Assembly: GCA_965602785.1 (NCBI GenBank)
Contig: CBFDAH010000001.1
Span: forward strand, 1 to 64,000
DNA length: 64,000 nt
Reading direction: 5' to 3'
Origin: JBGSLA01 sp965602785
Lineage (GTDB): Bacteria; Desulfobacterota; Desulfobaccia; Desulfobaccales; 0-14-0-80-60-11
The notes under the pieces: generated by a model
Database searches by the model: none
What the model was told of the DNA's origin: nothing
The model's input: only the letters and a program-made list of their open reading frames with translations
Program-made: the position numbers and the translations under genes
Shown: piece after piece, positions 1 to 8,562 of the stretch
Numbering within the stretch: position 1 is the first letter of the stretch
Layout of the letters: every line of letters begins with the position of its first letter

Positions 1-21
1 CCCATGGACCGGGCTTTTTTT
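1..21 (+). terminator. T-rich tail of a possible terminator cut by the window edge
   Basis: The first bases contain a GC-rich arm (gaccgggc) followed by seven T. This resembles the 3' half of an intrinsic terminator whose left arm lies outside the window, so it probably ends a gene to the left. The pairing arm cannot be seen, so the call is weak. Confidence 0.25.
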
Positions 22-107
22 ATGGGCAGAGTTATAGTATGGTGGAAAAATTAAAGAGGTAGGATGGGTGCCTTCGCCCGCCGACAGCAAGGATTCCTGA
101 GGGGATG

Positions 108-124
108 GCGGGCGGGACGCCCGC
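108..124. repeat. Short palindrome GCGGGCG-GGA-CGCCCGC
   Basis: A perfect 7-bp inverted repeat around GGA lies 48 bases before the cooS start. It has the same design as short palindromes at 5555, 31808 and 62652 (self-complementary arms, tiny loop, often followed by CTAC). It is probably a small interspersed element; a role as a cooS leader hairpin is possible but not shown. Confidence 0.5.
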
Positions 125-171
125 ACAACAACTTTTGGCTTTTTGTGATGTTCTGCAGAGGAGAGTTGGGA

Positions 172-2061
172 ATGAGCCAGCAAAGGGATCCGCATAGAAA
201 CATATCCATCCAACCAGACACCCTAGCCCTCAAGGATAAAGCCCGGCAAGAGGGGCTCGACACCATCTGGGAACGCCTCCAGGCCCAGGAACCTCAGTGC
301 GGCTTTTGTTCCCTGGGGCTCTCCTGCCGCATCTGCGTCATGGGGCCCTGTCGCATCGATCCCTTCGGAGAGGGGCCGCAGCGGGGCGTCTGCGGGGCGG
401 ACGCAGACATCATGGTGGCCCGGAATCTGTGCCGCATGGTGGCCGCAGGCGCGGCCTCCCATTCGGACCACGGCCGGGATCTGTTAGAGACCCTGTATGC
501 AGTGGGAGAAGGGAAGGCGCCGGGCTATCAGGTTACGGATATTGCCAAACTGGACCGACTGGCCGCAGAGTTTGGGGTGGCCCCAGACCTGTCCACTCAG
601 GCTAAGGCCAAGGAACTGGCCCTGGCCATGATGGAGGAATACGGCATCAAGAAAGGTTACCTGACCTTTGCGAAACGCCTGCCTGCGGCCAGACTGGAGA
701 AGTGGGAGAAACTGGGTCTTGCCCCGCGGGGCATCGATTGGGAAGTGACGGAGATGATGCACCGCACCCACATGGGGGTGGATAACGACTACGTCAACCT
801 TCTCCTGCAGGCCCTGCGCTGCGCCCTGGCGGACGGCTGGGGCGGCTCCATGATTGCCACCGAGCTTTCGGACGTGCTGTTCGGGACGCCCAAACCCACG
901 GCTTCTCAGGCGAACATCGGCGTCCTGAAGGCAGACCAGGTGAATATTATCCTCCATGGCCACAGCCCCCTCGTCTCCGAGATGGCGGTGCGGGCCTCCC
1001 AGGACCCGGCCATGCAGCAGCGGGCCCAAGAGCTGGGGGCCACGGGCATCAATCTGGCGGGGCTGTGCTGCACCGGCAACGAAGTGCTCATGCGCAAGGG
1101 AATCGCCATGGCGGGTAACCACCTGGTCCAGGAGCTGGCCCTGGTCACCGGAGCGGTGGAGGCCATGGTGGTGGACTACCAGTGCATCCTGCCCTCCCTG
1201 GGAGACCTGGCGAGTTGTTACCACACCTTGTTTTTCACCACCTCTCCCAAGGCCAAGTTTCCCAAGGCGACCCACTTGCCGTTCAGCCCGGAAAACGGAG
1301 AAGAGTTGGGGAGAGAGCTGGTATCCCGGGCGGTGGAGAATTTTCCCCGGCGGAATGGGGAGCGGGTTTTTCTGCCGGACACGCCGCCGGTGGCTCAATA
1401 CTCCGGCTTTTCGGTGGAAGCCATCCTGGAGGCCTTAGGGGGGACGGCGGAGCCCTTGCTTGAGGCCATCAAGGCTGGGCAGATCCGGGGCGCCGCCGGG
1501 GTAGTGGGGTGCAATAACCCCAAGATCACCCAGGATTATGGGCACACCACCATCACTCGGGAGCTCATTGCCCACGATATCATCGTGTTGGACACCGGGT
1601 GTACGGCGGTGGCCAACGCCAAGGCGGGCTTCAAGCAGCTGGAAGCGGCGGAGCTGGCGGGGCCGGGATTGAAGGCCGTCTGCCAGGCCCTAAAGATTCC
1701 GCCGGTCCTGCATATGGGCTCCTGCGTGGACAACACCCGCATTATCAATCTGGCGGCGGCCTTGGCCAACGCTCTGGGGGTGGACGTGGACATGCTCCCG
1801 GTGGCCGCGGCGGCACCGGAGTGGTATTCGGAGAAGGCGGCTGCCATCGCCTGCTATGCTGTGGCCAGCGGTATCTTTACGGTGCTGGGGGTGACTCCGC
1901 CGGTGTTGGGAAGCAAAAACGTTACGGAACTCCTGCTCCAGGGGCTGACAGAGCACCTGGGGGCCTGCTTTGCGGTGCAGCCTGACCCCAAAGAAGCTGC
2001 GGCTCTGATGATCCGTCACGTGGAAGAAAAGCGGCGGCAGCTAGGGTTAGACGCCCGCTAG
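172..2061 (+). CDS. cooS: Anaerobic Ni-Fe-S carbon monoxide dehydrogenase, catalytic subunit
   Basis: Oxidises CO to CO2, or the reverse, in the cytoplasm, passing electrons to ferredoxin-like carriers. The 629-residue length fits monofunctional CooS. The ATG at 172 is chosen because GAGGAGAG precedes it and the N-terminus then matches family length; the frame stays open back to 64. Visible features are the Cys-rich N-terminal B/D-cluster region (CGFCSLGLSC, CRICVMGPC) and all expected C-cluster ligands: the His of HGHSP and the Cys of GLCCTGNE, DYQCILP, VGCNNPK, DTGCTAV and MGSCVDN. No cooC (Ni insertase) or cooF (ferredoxin) lies beside it here, and the next gene is thioredoxin with its own promoter. 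Either CO metabolism or a role linked to the Wood-Ljungdahl pathway is possible. Confidence 0.95.
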   Translation: MSQQRDPHRNISIQPDTLALKDKARQEGLDTIWERLQAQEPQCGFCSLGLSCRICVMGPCRIDPFGEGPQRGVCGADADIMVARNLCRMVAAGAASHSDHGRDLLETLYAVGEGKAPGYQVTDIAKLDRLAAEFGVAPDLSTQAKAKELALAMMEEYGIKKGYLTFAKRLPAARLEKWEKLGLAPRGIDWEVTEMMHRTHMGVDNDYVNLLLQALRCALADGWGGSMIATELSDVLFGTPKPTASQANIGVLKADQVNIILHGHSPLVSEMAVRASQDPAMQQRAQELGATGINLAGLCCTGNEVLMRKGIAMAGNHLVQELALVTGAVEAMVVDYQCILPSLGDLASCYHTLFFTTSPKAKFPKATHLPFSPENGEELGRELVSRAVENFPRRNGERVFLPDTPPVAQYSGFSVEAILEALGGTAEPLLEAIKAGQIRGAAGVVGCNNPKITQDYGHTTITRELIAHDIIVLDTGCTAVANAKAGFKQLEAAELAGPGLKAVCQALKIPPVLHMGSCVDNTRIINLAAALANALGVDVDMLPVAAAAPEWYSEKAAAIACYAVASGIFTVLGVTPPVLGSKNVTELLLQGLTEHLGACFAVQPDPKEAAALMIRHVEEKRRQLGLDAR

Positions 2062-2087
2062 TTCCCGGCCTCAGGCCGGAAAATTCA

Positions 2088-2116
2088 TTGACAACGCTCT
2101 GAGAAATTGTATGAAT
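2088..2116 (+). promoter_or_regulatory. Sigma70-type promoter for the thioredoxin operon
   Basis: TTGACA at 2088-2093, a 16-base spacer and TATGAA at 2110-2115 stand 38 bases before the trxA start codon. A small CCGGCC-TCA-GGCCGG hairpin just upstream (2065-2079) may weakly end cooS transcription, although it has no T-run. Confidence 0.55.
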
Positions 2117-2152
2117 AATAGAATTGAGATTTATCCAGTTTAGGAGGAAAAA

Positions 2153-2482
2153 ATGTCGGGTCCTGAACCGATTGTGGTGAGTGACGCAAATTTCGAAGAT
2201 GAAATCCTGAAGGCCGATGTCCCTGCTCTGGTGGACTTTTGGGCGGCCTGGTGCGGCCCTTGCCGGGCCATTGCCCCGGTGGTGGAGGAGTTGGCTCGGG
2301 ATTACCAGGGTAAGGCCAAAGTGGCCAAGATGAACGTGGACGAGAACGCCAAAACCCCTGCCAAATATGGTATTCGGGCCATTCCCACCCTCATTATCTT
2401 CAAAGGCGGGGAGGTGCTGGAGCAGATAACCGGCGCCGTATCCAAGTCCATCATTGAGGGTGCCCTGAAAAAGGCCCTGTAG
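2153..2482 (+). CDS. trxA: Thioredoxin
   Basis: Small cytoplasmic dithiol reductase of 109 residues, the usual thioredoxin length. The redox motif WCGPC is at residues 33-37, followed by the cis-proline region (IRAIPTLIIFKGG). A strong ribosome binding site (TAGGAGGA) precedes the ATG. It is followed after 10 bases by thioredoxin reductase, so the two form a self-contained NADPH-thioredoxin reductase-thioredoxin couple. The signature leaves little doubt about the family, though which proteins it reduces is unknown. Confidence 0.95.
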   Translation: MSGPEPIVVSDANFEDEILKADVPALVDFWAAWCGPCRAIAPVVEELARDYQGKAKVAKMNVDENAKTPAKYGIRAIPTLIIFKGGEVLEQITGAVSKSIIEGALKKAL

Positions 2483-2492
2483 CCCCAGCCCC

Positions 2493-3434
2493 ATGACATC
2501 TTGGGATTATGATCTGATTATTATAGGGGGCGGGCCTGCGGGTCTTACCGGGGGCATTTACGCCGGCCGGGCCCGCCTCAAGTCCCTCCTGGTGGAAAAG
2601 CTCATCCATGGCGGGCAGATGATGACCACCGACCTGGTGGAGAACTACCCCGGCTTTCCAGAGGGGATTTCCGGGCCGGAGCTGAGCGATCGCATGCGTG
2701 ACCAGGCCGTGCGCTTTGGCCTGGAGATTATTAACGGCGAGGTGCAGGAGCTCATCACCGGGACCCCTGAGGACCCCATTATCACGGTGGTCCTGGAGGA
2801 TCGGCGCCTCACCGCCGGGGCGATAATCATCGCCACCGGAGCCAACTACAAGCGCCTGGGGCTGCCGAGGGAGGAAGAGCTCACCGGGAAAGGGGTTAGT
2901 TTTTGCGCCACCTGCGACGGGGCATTATACCGGGATCAAGAGATCGCCATGGTGGGCGGCGGGGACACAGCCCTCACCGAAACCCTGTTCCTCACGCGTT
3001 TTGTCAAAAAAATCCACCTGATTCACCGACGAGACGCCTTGCGGGGCGCCAAGTACATGCAAGAGCAGGTCCTCAGTCATGACAAGGTCCAGGTCCACTG
3101 GAACACGGTGGTGGAGGAGTTTCAGGGAGATCCATTCTTAGATTCTCTGAAATTGAGGGATGTTAAGACCCACGAGCACCGGGAGCTCCCGGTTACCGGG
3201 TGTTTCATCGCCATTGGCATCACCCCCAACACCCAGTGGCTGGGGAACTCACTGCCCATGGACGAGTGGGGCTTCATCTTCACCGACCAGGACATGGCCA
3301 CCCAAGTTCCGGGAATCTTCGCGGCGGGGGATGTGAGATCCAAGAAACTGTGGCAAATAGCTACCGCAGTGGGGGATGGCGCCACCGCCGCCGACTCGGT
3401 GGAACACTATTTGGACAACCTCCAGCGAGAATAG
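2493..3434 (+). CDS. trxB: Thioredoxin reductase
   Basis: FAD enzyme of 313 residues that transfers electrons from a pyridine nucleotide to thioredoxin. The N-terminal FAD motif GGGPAG is at residues 12-17, the active-site CATC at 138-141 and the nucleotide-binding GGGDTA at 155-160. A C-terminal FAD motif reads FAAGD. It starts 10 bases after trxA with no clear Shine-Dalgarno sequence, so translation is probably coupled. The NADP-binding HRRD segment is present (IHRRDALRG), consistent with NADPH use. It is followed closely by the bamD-like gene, so all three may share the promoter at 2088. Confidence 0.95.
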   Translation: MTSWDYDLIIIGGGPAGLTGGIYAGRARLKSLLVEKLIHGGQMMTTDLVENYPGFPEGISGPELSDRMRDQAVRFGLEIINGEVQELITGTPEDPIITVVLEDRRLTAGAIIIATGANYKRLGLPREEELTGKGVSFCATCDGALYRDQEIAMVGGGDTALTETLFLTRFVKKIHLIHRRDALRGAKYMQEQVLSHDKVQVHWNTVVEEFQGDPFLDSLKLRDVKTHEHRELPVTGCFIAIGITPNTQWLGNSLPMDEWGFIFTDQDMATQVPGIFAAGDVRSKKLWQIATAVGDGATAADSVEHYLDNLQRE

Positions 3435-3438
3435 CATT

Positions 3439-4161
3439 ATGCGGCGCAACTTTTTTACCACCCTGCTCGTACTCCTGACCCTGGCGGCTCTTTTGGGGGG
3501 CTGCGGTCGCGGTCCACTTAAGAAGTGGAGGAGTAAAAGGGAGAAGGAGAGACCGCCCGACGTAATGGCCAAGAAAGGTATCGAACAGCTGAAAAAGAAA
3601 AAATACATCGACGCGGCTGATACCTTCACCAAGTTAAAAGACCGGTACCCCTACAGCGAGGAGGCCCTCCTGGCCCAGATCAAGCTGGCCGACTCCCTGT
3701 ATTACGATAAAAAATACGACGAAGCCCAGCAGGCCTACAAAGAGTTCGAAAAACTCCATCCCACCAATAAAGCCGTTCCTTACGTAATCTACCAGCAGGG
3801 AATGAGCTTTTACCGGCAACGCAGCACCATCGACCGGGACCAGACTTTCACCCGGAAAGCCGTGGCGGAATTTCGCCGTCTGCAGAAGAAGTTTCCCAAG
3901 TCGAAATATGCCATCAAGGCTAATAGATACAAAAGCAGGGCTCTCAACGATCTGGCTGAACACGAATTTCTTGTGGCCAGGTTTTATTTCAGGACCAAGC
4001 GATTCACTTCGGCTTTGGACCGCTTTCAGGCCTTATCCCAGGAATATCCCAACTTCAAGCCCGGAGAAGTTAAGCAGTTTATAGTGAAGAGTAAGAATTT
4101 CCTGGCTAATCCCAAGAAAAACCAGGGGTTTTTCGCCAGGCTATTTGACGCCCAGTGGTAA
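3439..4161 (+). CDS. bamD: BamD-like outer-membrane assembly lipoprotein (TPR)
   Basis: A 240-residue lipoprotein. The start at 3439 is chosen because it gives a clean signal (MRRN, hydrophobic stretch, lipobox LLGGC at about residues 17-21); the frame is open further upstream but overlaps trxB. After a basic linker come TPR-like helices (GIEQLKKKKYIDAADTF, RYPYSEEALL), typical of the YfiO/BamD family that helps BamA insert beta-barrel proteins. It begins four bases after trxB. Placement beside thioredoxin genes is not the classic bam context, so another TPR lipoprotein of the same superfamily is the alternative. Confidence 0.8.
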   Translation: MRRNFFTTLLVLLTLAALLGGCGRGPLKKWRSKREKERPPDVMAKKGIEQLKKKKYIDAADTFTKLKDRYPYSEEALLAQIKLADSLYYDKKYDEAQQAYKEFEKLHPTNKAVPYVIYQQGMSFYRQRSTIDRDQTFTRKAVAEFRRLQKKFPKSKYAIKANRYKSRALNDLAEHEFLVARFYFRTKRFTSALDRFQALSQEYPNFKPGEVKQFIVKSKNFLANPKKNQGFFARLFDAQW

Positions 4162-4645
4162 CAACCTCAAGAAGCTGGTAAAGGGCGACCGTTGCGGTGG
4201 CCCTGCCTTGCTTTGAGTTCAGGCTGCGACAAACCAGGGAAACACCATGGGGCCGGCAGCCTTTTCCCGACTCTTCCCTTATCCTCACTAGCCCCCACAC
4301 TTCTGCAATCCACCCAAGGCTGATGCCATAACAGATCCGAACCCAGGATTATGTGGGCACGTAGGTCCGCCCCTACCAGAGATAGATGGCCGTTATGAGC
4401 GCACCTTGGGATAAATTCATCCCGCCAGAATTTCTGGATCCGGTTCTGCCGACAGCCCGCTACAAACTCTGGTAAACCTGGCTATAGAATGGCAGGTCAT
4501 TCTGAGCGAAAGGAAGAATGTCGTATTTCCAATATGTTGAGATCCTTCACTTCGTTCAGGATGACAGAAAAACCGGTCTTGAAATGGATTGTAGGGTTTA
4601 TTGCATGGGAGACGAAGAGGCCGGGACAGTTCTCCCCGAAGGCTC
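4162..4645. other. Non-coding stretch with interspersed repeats
   Basis: No convincing gene is seen between the convergent bamD and surE genes. The stretch holds a degraded short palindrome (4351-4379) and an inverted-repeat element (4496-4565), described separately. Confidence 0.6.
4496..4565. repeat. 70-bp inverted-repeat element with GTCATTCTGAGCG arms
   Basis: The left arm 4496-4516 begins GTCATTCTGAGCGAA; the right arm 4545-4565 is its reverse complement at 17 of 21 positions and ends TTCAGGATGAC. Elements with this arm (GTCATYCTGARCGAAG) are scattered through many unrelated bacterial genomes. This copy lies in the spacer between two converging operons. It has no coding potential and is probably a non-autonomous repeat. 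Confidence 0.7.
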
Positions 4646-5404
4646 TCAGGGCCAGGGCAGCGCGAGGAGGTCTTCCAGACTGGAGTAATGAGTAAGGTCG
4701 TGATGGATGGGGGTGACGCTGACGTAGCCGGCCTGGAGGGCGCCGAAATCCGTGTTCAGGTCGGTTTCCTGGCGCTCGTTGATTTCCGCCAGCCAGAAGT
4801 AAATGCGTTCCCGGGGGTCCACCCGGCGCTCGAAGTGTTCCACCAGGGCGCCCACATCCTGCCGGGTGAATTTTATCCCCCGAACCTGCTCCTGGGGGAG
4901 CGCCGGCAGGTTGACGTTGAGGCAGATGGCGGGGTTCCAGCCGGACCAAGTCAGGAGGCGGTCAAGGACTCCCCGGGCAAGGAGAGCGGCCCTTCGGAAG
5001 TCGGCGTTCTTATAGGTGTCCAGAGACAGGGCCATGGCCCGCACCCCCAGGATGGAAGCCTCGGTGGCAGCGGAAACCGTACCGGAATACAGGACGTTGA
5101 TACCCACGTTGGCGCCGAGGTTGATGCCGGAGACCACCAGGTCCGGGGGGGCTGGGAGAAGCTCGGCCAGGGCGATTTTAACGCAGTCGGCGGGAGTGCC
5201 GCTTACCGCCCAGCCTTGTACGCCACCGTCCAGCGCCATCTGGCGCACCCGGAGGGGGTGGCTCAGGCTGATGGCGTGGCCCACGGCACTCTGCTCGCTT
5301 TCCGGGGCCACTACCGCCACTTCCCCCAAGCCACAAAGCTCGTGGTAGAGGGCCGTAAGACCGGGGGCGTGGATGCCGTCGTCATTGGTCACAAGGATGT
5401 TCAT
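4646..5404 (-). CDS. surE: 5'/3'-nucleotidase SurE
   Basis: Survival protein E, a metal-dependent nucleotidase of 252 residues. The N-terminal MNILVTNDDG carries the metal-binding Asp pair, and the later motifs SEQSAVGHAIS, GTPADCV and SGINLGANVG are all typical of SurE. ATG at 5404. It stands alone on the minus strand, with a repeat-filled spacer of about 370 bases separating it from the upstream ABC operon, so it probably has its own promoter. Confidence 0.95.
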   Translation of the reverse strand: MNILVTNDDGIHAPGLTALYHELCGLGEVAVVAPESEQSAVGHAISLSHPLRVRQMALDGGVQGWAVSGTPADCVKIALAELLPAPPDLVVSGINLGANVGINVLYSGTVSAATEASILGVRAMALSLDTYKNADFRRAALLARGVLDRLLTWSGWNPAICLNVNLPALPQEQVRGIKFTRQDVGALVEHFERRVDPRERIYFWLAEINERQETDLNTDFGALQAGYVSVTPIHHDLTHYSSLEDLLALPWP

Positions 5405-5554
5405 GGTTTTCCTTCAAAGTGAAGCGCAGAGGTGGCCAGCGTCTGCAACCGTGGCCCTCCCCCTCGCATCTTCGCAGAATTTTTTTTCCGATTATTCGCT
5501 TTGCTCCGCAAAGAGAATAATGCTTTTTCAGTGGGGGGAAGGCCAGGGAGCATA

Positions 5555-5738
5555 GGGCGGGTTTGAAACCCGCCCCTACAAGCCCCCACCGAACACCCCC
5601 CTCCCAACCCGCTTAGGGGGTGGGTTGGGGCTGGACTCTTGGGCTCCGGCCCCAACCAACATTTCCAAACCCTTAAGGGATTGGGGGTTGGGTTACAGGG
5701 GAGGGGGTAAGGGGCCACGACCCTTAGCCCCCTCCCCC
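5555..5738. repeat. Composite repeat: GGGCGGGTTT palindrome plus G-rich palindromes
   Basis: 5555-5575 is a perfect palindrome (GGGCGGGTTT, G, AAACCCGCCC) followed by CTAC. It is followed by a C/G-rich block with the arms AACCCGC/AGGGGGTGGGTT and CCTTAAGGGATTGGGGG. It ends with the G-rich palindrome GGGGAGGGGGTAAGGG/CCCTTAGCCCCCTCCCC at 5698-5738. The last unit recurs at many other intergenic sites in this window. Confidence 0.7.
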
Positions 5739-5772
5739 GGTCAATTTGGTAGAGGTAAAAATCATAATCGGC

Positions 5773-7170
5773 TTATTTTTTGGAGCCAGGCAACGGCTTG
5801 GTGAGCCGCTCCATGTCCTGGCGCCACTGGTCAAAGGCCGCTTTTAAGACCTGGGCACCCTGGGACTGGTCAGCACCCGTGGCAAAGCGGACCGTTACCA
5901 GATCAGCGTCGGCGGTAAATTCTTCCAGGCGAAAAAGGTTTTTCCCGCCCACATCTTTGAGCTCCACCGAGTATACCGCGTGATCTTCCTGCGGTCCGGG
6001 AGTCCCCCGGCGTTTTCCCTCCAGATCCCGAAGCTTTAAAAGGGCCAACTCCACCAGGGCGGCCGGCTGGCGGACCTTTTTCTTGTTGGGGCCGGTGAGG
6101 TTGAAAAAATCCTTGTCCTTGGAGGCAGTCCAGGTTTTACCCGGGGGTCCCCAGGTAAAGACGGAGACCGCGCTCACCTCTCCGGTCCAGAGGCGACGGT
6201 CTTCCAGGTATTGGGGAAAGGTGCCCCGGAGATTAGCCCACAAGGGATTTTTCTTTAAGGAGGCCACCGACTCCAGGGGGGAGGTGAGGAGATCCAAGAT
6301 GAGGCTTTCCATGAGGACCACCGGTGCTTTGTCCCCCTTACGGGCGTAGCAGTCGTCCTTTTTCCGGGCGCCCAGGGAAAGGCGTTGCTTCCCCTTGTTC
6401 GTCACCACCGTGATCTCCACGGCTGGGGGCGCGAGGCCGAAGGTGCGGAGGTCCTGAGGGGCATCGGCCACGAATTCTTTAACCCGGGCCAGGCTGACAT
6501 AGCGCAGGAGACGCTCCAGGCGGTCCGGGTAGACGGTGAAGTTTTCCCGGCCTACCCAGCGCCAGGAGTCACCGGTTTTTTCCAGGTCCACCTGGGTGCT
6601 CCCCCGCTTGACTCGGAGAGCCTTGACCTGATCCACGGGAAAGTCAAAGAGGGTACGGTCCCGGAGGGCGGAGAGAGGCCGGTCCAGGCTCGCCTTGGTG
6701 GCGGCGGCAATAACCAGAACCCGTGGTTCCTGATCCCGGCGGGCATAATACCCCCGGTTCCCCGGGGTCTTCTTGCCCAGGGCCAGGGTGTGGGTTTTTT
6801 CCCCGGCGGTAAAGGTCACCACCAGGGGAGGCTGGTCCAGGCCGAAAGGGGTCAGGTCTTTTTGCGGCCCTAGATCCCGTTCCAGTTTCAAATAAGCCAG
6901 CGCGACCAGGAGGGAGTTCATGGTCAGTCGGTCGCCCCGGTCCTTCAAGGGGTGGGTCAGATGCCAGTCCTGGCCCTCCTTAGCCAGGCGAATTTCTTTG
7001 GGGCCGCGCTGCAAAGTGACCGTAGAGATGTCCGCCTCTTTGACGGCAAAGAGCTTTTTGGCTTCTTCTTTCTGGCGGGCTTTTTCCTCCCTTTTCCACT
7101 CCAGAAAGTAGAAGGAGGCGGCCAGGACCAGGAAAGCGGCCAGAAAGGGAAGCAAACGCCGGGGAGTCAT
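5773..7170 (-). CDS. DUF4340 protein of a Gld-type ABC system
   Basis: A 465-residue protein with an N-terminal membrane anchor (residues about 6-23, LLPFLAAFLVLAASFYFLEW), a basic stretch, and a long soluble, probably periplasmic, region. DUF4340 proteins are regularly encoded after GldG-like genes. The start codon overlaps the stop of the GldG-like gene by four bases (ATGA), indicating translational coupling. The region from residue 40 repeats a pattern of short beta-rich units (TVTLQRGPKEIRL, ALRVKRGSTQVDL), typical of the family. Its biochemical role is unknown; it presumably acts with the transporter. Confidence 0.75.
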   Translation of the reverse strand: MTPRRLLPFLAAFLVLAASFYFLEWKREEKARQKEEAKKLFAVKEADISTVTLQRGPKEIRLAKEGQDWHLTHPLKDRGDRLTMNSLLVALAYLKLERDLGPQKDLTPFGLDQPPLVVTFTAGEKTHTLALGKKTPGNRGYYARRDQEPRVLVIAAATKASLDRPLSALRDRTLFDFPVDQVKALRVKRGSTQVDLEKTGDSWRWVGRENFTVYPDRLERLLRYVSLARVKEFVADAPQDLRTFGLAPPAVEITVVTNKGKQRLSLGARKKDDCYARKGDKAPVVLMESLILDLLTSPLESVASLKKNPLWANLRGTFPQYLEDRRLWTGEVSAVSVFTWGPPGKTWTASKDKDFFNLTGPNKKKVRQPAALVELALLKLRDLEGKRRGTPGPQEDHAVYSVELKDVGGKNLFRLEEFTADADLVTVRFATGADQSQGAQVLKAAFDQWRQDMERLTKPLPGSKK

Positions 7171-8561
7171 CGCCGGCCCCTCCGGCGGAGGTAGGCGGCC
7201 ACTCCGGCGCTTAACATGACCAGGGGCAGGAGGATCAGGCTGACAGTGAAAATAATCAGGGTCTGCCAGTTCGAGAGCAGGAGAGGTTCAATTTTCTTAT
7301 CAGTTTTACGAATGATGATCTGCTTTTCCTCAGCCGCTAGAAAATTCACGGTATTGAGGAAGAGGTCCCCATTGCCCAGTTGATTGAAGAACTCGTTGGC
7401 CGCGAAGTCCGCGTCCCCGAAAACCGCCAGGTAGGAATGCCGGTCGGCCGGAGACTTTTCGGAGGCCGGGGGTTTTGGCTTGGATTTGGGCTCCACCAGG
7501 ACGGCCAGGGTAAAGGGGCCTTTTTTGTCTTGCTTGGGGTTAAAGAGGTTTTTTTTGTCCTTCTGCCAATCCTGGCCAAACTTTTCCCAACTGGCCTTTG
7601 AGGTAGTGACCAGGGGCAGGAGAGTGACGGTCTTGAGCTCTTTGTTCAGAAACAGGGGCCGGGGTTTGGGAAAGATAGTAGTAAGATAGAAATCCCGGGT
7701 GATGCGACTGGCGCCATATTTGGTGACGATGGGGCTCAAGATGGCCCGGTCCTGGGTGAGCTGATTCAACTCGAGAATGGTGCCGTTATCCAGGTTGACC
7801 CCGTAACCGGCCAGGAAGTCCTTGAGGCCGGCGTTCTGAAAGGGTTCGAGCATGAGAAAGAGGCGCCCGCCCAGTTTTAGATAGGCTTGGAGGGCAGCCA
7901 CTTCTTGGGGCAAAAGATCCTTCTTGGGGGCGGCGATGATGACCACGGCGGCGTCTGGGGGCACTTGGCCCTCGGTGAGCAGATTCAGGTCGGCCAACTC
8001 ATAGCCTTCATTTTTAAGGGCCTTCCTGGCCACCTGGAAGCCGCGCCGCTTCTTTGGCCCAGTGCGCTCACCGTGGCCGGTGAGGAAGTAGAGCTTTTTC
8101 TGCTGTTTTTGCAGGACGCGGCGCAGAGCCTCGGACACAGGCTCCTCTTCAGGCCCCTCGGCCAACTGCCGCCGGCCATCGTATTCCAGGAGAACGTTGC
8201 CGTAGCGGCGGTAGCCTGCCTGGTCAGCGCGGACGGGGTCTTTGTCCGGGTCTAAAAAGCGGTAGCTGACATTAGGGTTCTGGCGGGTATAGAGCTCCAG
8301 GACTTCCCGGGCTTGCTGCCGCTCCATGAAACCATCCGGATAGAAAACCGTCAAGGTTAGAGGCTGGTTGACTTCCTTCAGGAGGGAGCGGCTTACGGCC
8401 GAGAGGGAATGGCTCTTGCCCCGGGTAAGGTCCCACCTGAGGGAGTAGCGGTTTCCCAGGAGGATCAAAAAGACGAGGATGCCAGCCACGAGAAGGACGG
8501 CTACGGCGGAACTGCCGCCATAGAACAGGGTACGGTTTTGGAATTTCTCCCTGAGGCTCAC
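7167..8561 (-). CDS. GldG-like ABC-transporter auxiliary protein
   Basis: A 464-residue protein with transmembrane segments near the N-terminus (about 17-36) and at the C-terminus (about 434-457), flanking a large extracytoplasmic domain. This is the layout of GldG and of ABC-type auxiliary (IFT52-like) proteins. The motif LTGHGER at about residue 160 is typical of the domain. The start is GTG at 8561, one base after the permease stop. GldG works with GldF and GldA in gliding bacteria, but homologous operons occur widely in non-gliders, so a motility role should not be assumed. Polysaccharide or lipoprotein export is an alternative. Confidence 0.8.
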   Translation of the reverse strand: MSLREKFQNRTLFYGGSSAVAVLLVAGILVFLILLGNRYSLRWDLTRGKSHSLSAVSRSLLKEVNQPLTLTVFYPDGFMERQQAREVLELYTRQNPNVSYRFLDPDKDPVRADQAGYRRYGNVLLEYDGRRQLAEGPEEEPVSEALRRVLQKQQKKLYFLTGHGERTGPKKRRGFQVARKALKNEGYELADLNLLTEGQVPPDAAVVIIAAPKKDLLPQEVAALQAYLKLGGRLFLMLEPFQNAGLKDFLAGYGVNLDNGTILELNQLTQDRAILSPIVTKYGASRITRDFYLTTIFPKPRPLFLNKELKTVTLLPLVTTSKASWEKFGQDWQKDKKNLFNPKQDKKGPFTLAVLVEPKSKPKPPASEKSPADRHSYLAVFGDADFAANEFFNQLGNGDLFLNTVNFLAAEEKQIIIRKTDKKIEPLLLSNWQTLIIFTVSLILLPLVMLSAGVAAYLRRRGRR

Positions 8562-8562
8562 G

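Noticed and set aside
4601..5422. Long plus-strand open frame opposite surE
   Set aside because: It mirrors the surE gene, has no ribosome binding site and no family features; surE motifs on the other strand are unmistakable.
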